A model generated the notes under the pieces. It searched no databases. It was not told the origin of the DNA and saw nothing but the letters and a program-made list of their open reading frames with translations. 64,000 nt of DNA from Defluviitaleaceae bacterium (lineage in GTDB: Bacteria > Bacillota > Clostridia > Lachnospirales > WQUN01): positions 37,599-101,598 of the forward strand of contig WRDO01000006.1 of the NCBI GenBank assembly GCA_009779755.1. Direction: 5' to 3'. Below, one piece after another: positions 25,570-32,800 of the stretch. A program made the position numbers and the translations under genes. The stretch's first letter is position 1; every line of letters begins with the position of its first letter.

Positions 25570-26520
25570 CTAATCACTGTAATGGACCCAAAATTTTGAT
25601 GTCAGCCAGAGGATTAAGGTAAGTGCGCCAATCCCCAAAAGTAAAACCCACGTCAACGCCGAGCCGTATCCAAAGTCAAGCCCCGCGAAGGAACGCTGGT
25701 AAATATATACATTCATAAAGAGCGTGGCATTAAAGGGGCCGCCCTCGGTGATCAGGAACGCCGAGTTAAACTCTTGGAAGTGCCTGAGCATTACGTTTAT
25801 GGTGTTAAAGAACAGTACCGGGGAAATAACCGGTATCGTGATACGGAATAACATTTGCCGTTTCTTGGCGCCGTCCATGGCGGCGGCTTCATAAAGGCTG
25901 GGGGATACGTTTTGCAAGCCCGCGAGGAAGATTAACATCGTGGAACCGAATTGCCACGCGGACAGCAGAACCAGCACAAACGGGGCGAAGGTTTCCGACC
26001 TCAGCCACATAATGGGTTCTATGCCGAATATACCCAACGCCGCGTTCACAAGCCCGTTATTACGGAACATTTGCCTCCACAAAATAGCCACCGCAACGTT
26101 CCCGCCCAATATTGACGGGATATAATAGGCCGTACGGAAAAGGTTTACGCCTTTGAGTTTGAAATTTAAGATATAAGCGATAAAGAACGCCACGATCAGG
26201 ACCATCGGGGTCCCTAAGAACACAAAGCGGAGCGTAGCCGCAGCGGATGCCGTGAATAAAATATCATTCGTAAACATACGAACATAGTTGTCAAACCCGA
26301 CAAATCGGGGTTGGGCGTCCAATAAGTGAAAGTGGCTGAGGCTTAAATAAAAGGAACGTAATATAGGATACGCCCGAAAAATCGCGAATCCGATAAACCA
26401 AGGGATTAAAAACACAAAAGGGGCTAACGGAAATTTAAACCTCCATTTTCTGGGCCTTTTCCTAACCCCCGCAGCCTTAACTGCGGGGGTTTCGGAGGGC
26501 TTATTTCTTTTATTGTCCAT
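25570..26520 (-). CDS. Carbohydrate ABC importer permease (MalF type)
   Basis: Partner permease of the CUT1 importer, 316 residues. A basic N-terminal tail (RKRPRKWRFKFP) precedes six transmembrane segments. The EAA loop is SLYEAAAMDGAKKRQMLFRITIPVISPVL. ATG 26520 overlaps the stop of the solute-binding protein gene by one base. LplB/YtcP-like in overall look. Confidence 0.92.
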   Translation of the reverse strand: MDNKRNKPSETPAVKAAGVRKRPRKWRFKFPLAPFVFLIPWFIGFAIFRAYPILRSFYLSLSHFHLLDAQPRFVGFDNYVRMFTNDILFTASAAATLRFVFLGTPMVLIVAFFIAYILNFKLKGVNLFRTAYYIPSILGGNVAVAILWRQMFRNNGLVNAALGIFGIEPIMWLRSETFAPFVLVLLSAWQFGSTMLIFLAGLQNVSPSLYEAAAMDGAKKRQMLFRITIPVISPVLFFNTINVMLRHFQEFNSAFLITEGGPFNATLFMNVYIYQRSFAGLDFGYGSALTWVLLLGIGALTLILWLTSKFWVHYSD

Positions 26521-27950
26521 TATCTGTAGATGTTATCAAGCGCGTCTTGCTGTTCACGCACCATACGTTCCGCGGCTTCGCGCGCGGTAATACGCTCGGT
26601 CCTCAGTTCGTCGTAGATGGCATAACGGGGGTTCCTGAGGGTTGCGTCTTCCCAGTACACGGTCATGAAAGCCACGGGGAGTCTGTTGAGGAGTTCAATG
26701 CCCTGCGCTTGGAGTTCGTTGATCATACCTTCGCTTGATACGATCGCAAACGCGTCGCGGGCGCCCGGCACACCCAGTTCGGGACCTACGGCCCTAATCG
26801 CTTCGGGGTCGGTATAGAAGAAGTTAAGGAAATACGCGGCAACCTCGGGATGGGCGGAATTTTTGGATATCGCGTGGGCAAGGCTCGCTCTGGCTGCACC
26901 GACAACGTTACCGCCGGGCTGCGGGAAGGGGAACAGGACCATTTCGCCTACGCGGTCACCGCCGCCGTACGTTCCGGCGTCTACGTGGGGAGCGTTAATC
27001 CATTGGAATGAAGAAGCTGCGCGACCGCCGGTCCATACCGCGTTGTTGCGGCTGTTAACGGTGTCATGGTTTTCGAAGCTGGGTTGCCCGCCCGCCGCGT
27101 CGAAACGCAGCAGCAGGTTAAGAACCCTTTCAACCTCGTCGGCGGTGTAGTTCCACCTGCGGTTGGCCACGGGTTCCTTACCGGTCGTGCTGTACAGCAT
27201 GGTAAGCAGGAAATGGTCGATGTCCAAATTCGAGAAGGGTACGTGCACATAGCGATTGTTTCCGGCGTCTACCGTGGCGTTGTTGGCGGAAATACGCTCG
27301 GCAAGAGCAATGAATTCCTCAAAATCGGTGGGCATTTCGGTCAAGCCGTATTCCTCGAGGAACACCCTGCTTGTGAGCAGCATACGGGCGTTCATCCCGT
27401 GGGGTAAACCGGCGATTTGCCCGTCATTTAAGGTCATGCTGTCGATATCGCTTTGCGAGAACTGGCTGAAGTCAATGATGTGGTCGAAGTTCCGAAGGTC
27501 TGCAAACACGTTTTCGCCGCGGCCCCACAAATGTACCCAGTTGAAGTTTACTTGGTTGATGTCGGCTTCGGTACCTGCCGCCACCCTTGTAAGCATCGCT
27601 TCGGTGGCGTCGGCGAACGCTGCCGTCGTGGGTTGGATTTCGATGGTAACGTTGGGGTAGCGGTCCATGAAGATGTCTACAGCCCTTTCGACAGCGGAAT
27701 TCCTCGCGTCGCCGCCCCACCACCAGAAGGTTAGGGTTATGGGTGTCGTGGGCATTACGAACCCGGGATCAGGTTCCTGTGCTTGCGGGCCGGGGTCAGC
27801 CGGTGCGGGGGTCGGCGTGGGGGCCGGTGTAGCGGTGGGTACCGGCGGCGGGGCCGGAGCCGGGGTATCGTCGCTCCTGTTGCAAGCGGAAAGTCCCAAT
27901 ACCAACGCCGTTGCAAATACCAATACAATTACCTTTACTGCGTTTTTCAA
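26520..27950 (-). CDS. Extracellular sugar-binding lipoprotein of ABC importer
   Basis: The solute-binding component that captures the oligosaccharide outside the membrane. A lipoprotein signal peptide ends in LGLSAC (lipobox, Cys about 23 residues from the TTG start). It is followed by a proline/threonine-rich linker of about 40 residues (APAPPPVPTATPAPTPTPAP), then a family 1-type binding domain starting ITLTFWWWGGDARN. The start is TTG 27950, because a perfect AAAGGAGG lies about 8 bases before it; the in-frame ATG at 27980 has no such site and would add ten residues before the basic stretch. First gene of the 15-gene operon. 476 residues. Confidence 0.93.
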   Translation of the reverse strand: MKNAVKVIVLVFATALVLGLSACNRSDDTPAPAPPPVPTATPAPTPTPAPADPGPQAQEPDPGFVMPTTPITLTFWWWGGDARNSAVERAVDIFMDRYPNVTIEIQPTTAAFADATEAMLTRVAAGTEADINQVNFNWVHLWGRGENVFADLRNFDHIIDFSQFSQSDIDSMTLNDGQIAGLPHGMNARMLLTSRVFLEEYGLTEMPTDFEEFIALAERISANNATVDAGNNRYVHVPFSNLDIDHFLLTMLYSTTGKEPVANRRWNYTADEVERVLNLLLRFDAAGGQPSFENHDTVNSRNNAVWTGGRAASSFQWINAPHVDAGTYGGGDRVGEMVLFPFPQPGGNVVGAARASLAHAISKNSAHPEVAAYFLNFFYTDPEAIRAVGPELGVPGARDAFAIVSSEGMINELQAQGIELLNRLPVAFMTVYWEDATLRNPRYAIYDELRTERITAREAAERMVREQQDALDNIYR

Positions 27951-28048
27951 AATACTTCCTCCTTTTTTAATACAATTCAACGTTATTGTGCTTACATTTA
28001 ATAATATTTTTAAAATGCCCCCTTTCTTGTGAAATCATCCAAAATCAT

Positions 28049-28078
28049 ATTATATCCAGTAGGTTTATTTGTAAACCT
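28049..28078 (-). promoter_or_regulatory. Promoter with overlapping operator of the pectin operon
   Basis: On the minus strand TTTACA (28075-28070) and TATAAT (28054-28049), 15 bases apart, form a candidate promoter about 100 bases before the binding-protein gene. A perfect palindrome AGGTTTA-TTTG-TAAACCT (28061-28078) covers the -35 and part of the spacer. It lies between the operon and the divergent LacI-type gene, so it is the likely repressor binding site. The 15-base spacing is shorter than ideal. Confidence 0.6.
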
Positions 28079-28185
28079 CCCTGAATTATGGGTTGCGCTT
28101 ATTATTTATATATGCTAACTTAATTGCAACATTTAATTAAGATTATTTTACTAAATTTATAACTAAATTAAAGGGGATGATTAAA

Positions 28186-29196
28186 ATGGGGATAACGGGT
28201 AAAGAACTGGCTGCATTGCTAAACCTTTCGGAAGCCGCCATCTCGATGGCGTTGCGCAATAAACAAGGGGTGAGCACCGAAACGAGGAAACGTATATTGG
28301 AAGCGGCGGAGAAACACGGATACGATTTTTCAACGGTTACTAAAACACGCAAAGCGAGCCGACATGTAACCTTTATCGTTTACAAACGGCAGGGTGCGGT
28401 GGTAAGCGAAACCCCATTTTTCTCCACCCTTTCCGAAGGGATAGAAACCGCCTGCACCGAGTTGAATTATAAGCTCCACATCACGTACATCCATAAGGAC
28501 GACGACGTGCAAAAAAAGGTGGATGACATCGCGGCTTCCGACAGTGCGGGTATTATCTTATTGGGTACGGAAATGCAATTGGAGGACTTTCGACCGTTTA
28601 ACGCGTTGCGATTGCGTATACCCTTAGTGCTGTTGGATGTCAATTTGGACTTCACCGAGTTCGATTGCGTATTGATCAATAACGTACAGGGCGCGTACGA
28701 TGCCACCAATTATTTGATTTCAAGGACGAAGAAGCAACCGGGGCACCTCCGTTCGTCCTATTTTATCGGTAACTTTGACAAGCGGGCCGAAGGCTTCTAT
28801 AAATCCGTACGGATGCACGGCATGTCCGCGTCGAAATCCGTCGTGCATAAATTAACCCCCTCCGTGGAGGGGGCATTCGTTGATATGATGGAATTATTGG
28901 AACAAAACGAGGAGGTCGCGCCCTGTTATTTCGCGGACAACGATTTGATTGCCGTCGGCGCGATAAAAGCCTTCCAAAAGAAGGGCTTCCGCGTACCCGA
29001 TGATATCTCGGTCATCGGTTTCGATGATTTACCGATGGCATCCTATTTTGAACCCACGTTGACCACCGTTCACGTCCCCATCAAATACATGGGCGAAATG
29101 GCCGTCAAGCGGTTAAACGAAATCATCAACGACAACAACCAAGTACCCATCAAAATATTGGTATCCACAAAGATAAAGAAACGTCGCTCTGCGTGA
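28186..29196 (+). CDS. LacI/GalR family transcriptional regulator
   Basis: DNA-binding regulator, probably a ligand-released repressor of the divergent pectin operon. The N-terminal helix-turn-helix and hinge are GKELAALLNLSEAAISMALRNKQGVSTETRKRILEAAEKHGYDF. The rest is a periplasmic-binding-protein-like effector domain ending DDISVIGFDDLPMASYFEPTLTTVHVP, the usual LacI family signature. ATG 28186 is chosen because AAGGGG ends 9 bases before it; an upstream ATG at 28177 overlaps that site. The Leu-Asn-Leu in place of the usual VAxxAGVS helix entry marks a divergent DNA-recognition helix. 336 residues. Confidence 0.93.
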   Translation: MGITGKELAALLNLSEAAISMALRNKQGVSTETRKRILEAAEKHGYDFSTVTKTRKASRHVTFIVYKRQGAVVSETPFFSTLSEGIETACTELNYKLHITYIHKDDDVQKKVDDIAASDSAGIILLGTEMQLEDFRPFNALRLRIPLVLLDVNLDFTEFDCVLINNVQGAYDATNYLISRTKKQPGHLRSSYFIGNFDKRAEGFYKSVRMHGMSASKSVVHKLTPSVEGAFVDMMELLEQNEEVAPCYFADNDLIAVGAIKAFQKKGFRVPDDISVIGFDDLPMASYFEPTLTTVHVPIKYMGEMAVKRLNEIINDNNQVPIKILVSTKIKKRRSA

Positions 29197-29217
29197 GGAC
29201 ATCGGTCAATTCACGCA
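29190..29217. terminator. Hairpin between convergent lacI-type gene and galM
   Basis: A 7-bp inverted repeat TGCGTGA/TCACGCA with a 14-base loop spans the convergent stop codons of the regulator and galM. There is no strong T-run on either strand, so it may be a weak bidirectional terminator. Confidence 0.4.
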
Positions 29218-30192
29218 AAAACGAAAGGACGTAAATGTCTTGAACGGTTTATCCTTCGTTACGACGCAGCTTGGGAATCCGGGTTGGTTAACCGTATCGG
29301 GATAGAGCTGCGTTTCCAAGCAAAAGCCGCTGTGCTTTTGGTACGTTATACCCTTACCTGTCACCGAGCCGTTGATAAAATTACCCGAATAGAATTGCAT
29401 CCCCGGCATATCCGTGGTCACGGTCATCTTGATGCCGCTTTCCGGTACGTATACAACGGCCGCTTCCTGCCCGTTAAGTACATAACAATGGTCGTATCCG
29501 CCGGTATCGTTGACGGCAGCTGCCGCTTCGATGTCACAGCCGATCGCCTTGGGCGCGTTAAAATCGAAAGGCGTACCTTCCACGGCATAATATTCGCCGG
29601 TGGGGATCAATCCTTCATCCACGGCGGTGAGTTTGTCTGCATTGATTTGCATCACGTGCCCGTAGATATCCTTGGCGTCGAATCCTTCCAGATTAAAGTA
29701 ACTGTGGTTGGTGAGGTTGCATATCGTTTGTGTCGGGGTTTCGGCAAGGTAATCTATGCGCAGGGTGTTGCAATCGGTGAGCGTATAGGTACAGCGAACC
29801 GTTAATTGCCCGGGGTAATTTTCCTCTCCGTCAGGGCTCACGTAGGAAAAAACAATCTTACCCGCGTCGGCTTCTTCAACCGTCCATATCTTTTTATCGA
29901 AGCCTTCGATGCCGCCGTGCAGGTGATGACCGCCATCGTTTTTCGCCAATCGGTATTCCTTACCGTCCAGCGCAAACCTGCCGTAACCGATACGGTTGCC
30001 TACCCGCCCGACGATTACGCCGAAGTAATAATGCTTACCGAGATAATCCTCAGCTTTATCCAGCCCAAGCACCACATCGCGGGGTGTACCGTTTTTATCC
30101 GGTACCTTGAGGGAGATAATCCCGCAGCCGACATTCGTTACGGTAACATTCATACCGTTCGCATTTGATAATTCATACGTCTTGACCTGCAT
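29206..30192 (-). CDS. galM: Aldose 1-epimerase (mutarotase)
   Basis: Interconverts alpha and beta anomers of aldoses. GalM motifs: GRVGNRI near residue 65, HHLHGG, TNHSYFNL with the catalytic His, and the catalytic Glu in GFCLETQLYPD near the C terminus. ATG 30192 is preferred, with AAAGGTG upstream at good spacing; a GTG at 30204 is too close to that site. 328 residues. It has its own extended -10 promoter and is convergent with the lacI-type gene, so it is not part of the pectin operon although it may serve sugar catabolism. Confidence 0.94.
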   Translation of the reverse strand: MQVKTYELSNANGMNVTVTNVGCGIISLKVPDKNGTPRDVVLGLDKAEDYLGKHYYFGVIVGRVGNRIGYGRFALDGKEYRLAKNDGGHHLHGGIEGFDKKIWTVEEADAGKIVFSYVSPDGEENYPGQLTVRCTYTLTDCNTLRIDYLAETPTQTICNLTNHSYFNLEGFDAKDIYGHVMQINADKLTAVDEGLIPTGEYYAVEGTPFDFNAPKAIGCDIEAAAAVNDTGGYDHCYVLNGQEAAVVYVPESGIKMTVTTDMPGMQFYSGNFINGSVTGKGITYQKHSGFCLETQLYPDTVNQPGFPSCVVTKDKPFKTFTSFRFCVN

Positions 30193-30218
30193 CGCAATCC
30201 ACACCTTTTTTGCTTGGG

Positions 30219-30227
30219 ATTATAGCA
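30219..30227 (-). promoter_or_regulatory. Extended -10 promoter for galM
   Basis: TGC-TATAAT on the minus strand, about 27 bases before the galM start, with no good -35. A consensus extended -10 element in the divergent galM/yqfC region. Confidence 0.5.
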
Positions 30228-30286
30228 TAAACCCTTGTTTGCACACATATATTTCTTTGCATACGGGTATCCGAGGTGGGGTAGGT

Positions 30287-30544
30287 ATGAATGTCAAGGA
30301 AAGGTTGGCCGGCGCGTTTTCCCTGCCCAAGGAAATCGCCTTGGACATGCCGTTGATCGTCGCCACGGGACGGGGTGAGTTGAATATTGAAAACTATAAA
30401 AACCTATTGGAATTTTCGGAAAATAAGATTCGGGTACATACGGCATCGGGGCTTTTGATCATCGAAGGAAAAAAAATGTGTTTGAAGCAAATCACGACGG
30501 AAAACCTGCTCATCACGGGGAATGTTAGCGGCATCTACTGGTAG
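30287..30544 (+). CDS. yqfC: Sporulation protein YqfC
   Basis: Small conserved protein of the sigma-E mother-cell regulon; the precise role is unknown. The 85-residue sequence has the family pattern LPKEIALDMPLIVATGRGELNIENYKNLLEFSENKIRVHT and G-x-L-x-I-x-G-K. ATG 30287 follows GAGGTGGGG. It heads the conserved order yqfC-yqfD-phoH-pgpH-ybeY-dgkA-era, which confirms the call. Confidence 0.9.
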   Translation: MNVKERLAGAFSLPKEIALDMPLIVATGRGELNIENYKNLLEFSENKIRVHTASGLLIIEGKKMCLKQITTENLLITGNVSGIYW

Positions 30545-30561
30545 AGAGGCTGTATCGATAT

Positions 30562-31800
30562 ATGCTTTTACGATTATGGAATTTTTTACGCGGTTACGTA
30601 CGCGTTGCGGTTTCAGGCTTCTCGATTGAGCGATTCATAAACATGGTCGCGTATCGGGGTATTTTTTTATGGGACGTTTCCCGTACCGATACCGGCATCG
30701 AAATGAACGTAAGCATCAGGGGCTTTAAGATGCTGCGCGCCTACAGCCGCAAGACGAAATGCCGTACGCGTATTATTAAAAAAATCGGCCTTCCCTTCAT
30801 TATATTCCGTTACCGAAAACGCAAACTGCTTTTAAGCGGCGTGCTTTTTTTCGTGCTTTCCCTGTTCGCGCTTTCTTCCTTTATATGGCGGATCGATATT
30901 ATCGGTACCGAAACGCTGGACCACGATGACGTTCGCGCGTTTCTTACCGAGCGGGGTTTATCCGTAGGCAGTTTTAAATATTTTATCGATAACAAAACGC
31001 TTTCGCGGGAATTGATTTCCCGCTTTGCCGAAATAGGCTTCGCCGACATTCATACACGCGGCACACGGATGGCTGTGCTGTTGGCTGAAGCCATACCCCC
31101 GCAATACCTTATTGACCGTCAAACCCCCACGCATGTCATCGCGGACCGTGACGGTCTAATCACGAACATCACCGCCGGGGCGGGTGCGCCGATGGCACGC
31201 GCGGGCGATATCATACAAGCGGGTGAAATGCTCGTCAGCGGTATGCTGCAAATCCAATCCGAAACGGAAGGCCCCGCGATTATCTATGTACATGCTTATG
31301 CCGAAGTGTGGGCGCGCCGCTATTACTCCATCGAATTCGCCATCCCGTTATTTTATCAACAGCGCGTTTTTACCGGACGCACGGCAAACCGTCACGGCAT
31401 CCAATTCCTGTTCGGTAAAAAACGTGAATTCCAATTCCCCGGAACTGGTAATTCCTTTACCGATTATGATAGAATAATCACAAGACACCAACCGGGCGCA
31501 AGCGGCGACTACCCCCTACCCTTCATTTGGCTGACGACGCATTATGCGGAATTTACGCTCGCCGACCGCACCCGTACGATGGCGCAAGCCTATGAAATGG
31601 CTGACCGCCAACTAACCACACGCATCCTGCGCGAGTTCGACTTGGGCATCGATATCGTCGAAAAACGCCTCATCTACGAGGAAACGACCGACGCGCTGTT
31701 GGTATACGCGCTCGTCATCACCAATGAGCGCATAGACCGCATCATACCCATAGAAGGAGCAAATACATGGACTCCCCCGGTACCCCACGACGGAACGTAG
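30562..31800 (+). CDS. yqfD: Sporulation protein YqfD
   Basis: Membrane protein of the YqfD/stage IV sporulation family. 412 residues: an N-terminal domain with a basic patch (YSRKTKCRTRIIKKIG), one transmembrane segment around residues 90-110 (LLLSGVLFFVLSLFALSSFIW), then an extracytoplasmic domain with a POTRA/FtsQ-like start (IDIIGTETLDHDDVRAFL). In Bacillus it is needed for efficient sporulation. The gene begins 17 bases after yqfC and its end overlaps phoH by 34 bases. Confidence 0.92.
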   Translation: MLLRLWNFLRGYVRVAVSGFSIERFINMVAYRGIFLWDVSRTDTGIEMNVSIRGFKMLRAYSRKTKCRTRIIKKIGLPFIIFRYRKRKLLLSGVLFFVLSLFALSSFIWRIDIIGTETLDHDDVRAFLTERGLSVGSFKYFIDNKTLSRELISRFAEIGFADIHTRGTRMAVLLAEAIPPQYLIDRQTPTHVIADRDGLITNITAGAGAPMARAGDIIQAGEMLVSGMLQIQSETEGPAIIYVHAYAEVWARRYYSIEFAIPLFYQQRVFTGRTANRHGIQFLFGKKREFQFPGTGNSFTDYDRIITRHQPGASGDYPLPFIWLTTHYAEFTLADRTRTMAQAYEMADRQLTTRILREFDLGIDIVEKRLIYEETTDALLVYALVITNERIDRIIPIEGANTWTPPVPHDGT

Positions 31801-32795
31801 AAATACCCAACGCCCTAATGGTCAACATCTTCGGCAAGCTCGACGACAATGTAAAAAAAATCGAGCAGGCCTTCCAAGTGACCGTCATTAACCGTGACGA
31901 TTCTATTTCCATCATGGGGCTCGGCCCCGCGTCCCGCACCGACAAAGCCGAAGCCGTTATAAAAAAACTCGTCGCATTTGCAAAAAAAGGAGAAATTATC
32001 ACCGACCAAAAGGTCAATTATTTGATTGCCGCGTTGGAGGACGAGCACCCGTTTACCGGAACGGGGGAATTTAATGAAATTGAAAAAATCAGCGACGACA
32101 CCGTATGCGTCAGTATCTCCGGCAAACCCGTTAAACCCAAAACCGTCGGGCAAAAGAAATACATCGATCTGATACGCACAAACACGATCACGTTCTCAGT
32201 AGGCCCCGCGGGTACGGGTAAAACATACCTCGCTATGGCGATGGCCATCACAGCGTTCCGTACAGGGCAAGTCAACCGTATAATCCTCACCCGCCCCGCT
32301 ATCGAAGCGGGGGAAAAGCTCGGTTTCCTCCCCGGAGACTTACAACAAAAAGTTGACCCCTATCTGCGCCCGTTGTATGATGCATTACACGACATCATGG
32401 GTGCTGAGACTTTTATGCGTAATTTTGAAAGGCACCTCATTGAAGTCGCGCCGCTTGCATATATGCGGGGACGCACGTTGGATAACTCCTTCATCGTGCT
32501 CGACGAGGCGCAGAACACGACCCCCGAACAGATGAAAATGTTCCTCACGCGCTTGGGTAATAATTCGAAAGCCGTAATTACGGGTGACATCACGCAGATT
32601 GACCTGCCCGACGGAAAATTATCGGGACTTAACGAAGCGGTCAAAATCCTCGACGCCATCCCCGATATCGGCATCATCCACCTCAGCTCACGAGACGTGG
32701 TACGCCATCCGCTGGTGCAAAAAATCATCAACGCTTACGATAAACAGGAAGCGAAAATGAAATACAAGGAAAAACGCCGCACCCTAAAGAGTTGA
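31767..32795 (+). CDS. phoH: PhoH-like ATPase
   Basis: A cytoplasmic P-loop ATPase of the PhoH family, probably acting in RNA metabolism with YbeY. Walker A GPAGTGKTYLAMA about residue 145, Walker B FIVLDEAQNT, and the family-specific RPAIEAGEKLGFLPGDLQQKVDPYLRPLYD. 342 residues. ATG 31767 lies in the end of yqfD, preceded by GAAGGAG. Position between yqfD and pgpH is conserved across Firmicutes. Confidence 0.95.
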   Translation: MDSPGTPRRNVEIPNALMVNIFGKLDDNVKKIEQAFQVTVINRDDSISIMGLGPASRTDKAEAVIKKLVAFAKKGEIITDQKVNYLIAALEDEHPFTGTGEFNEIEKISDDTVCVSISGKPVKPKTVGQKKYIDLIRTNTITFSVGPAGTGKTYLAMAMAITAFRTGQVNRIILTRPAIEAGEKLGFLPGDLQQKVDPYLRPLYDALHDIMGAETFMRNFERHLIEVAPLAYMRGRTLDNSFIVLDEAQNTTPEQMKMFLTRLGNNSKAVITGDITQIDLPDGKLSGLNEAVKILDAIPDIGIIHLSSRDVVRHPLVQKIINAYDKQEAKMKYKEKRRTLKS

Positions 32796-32800
32796 TCCTT

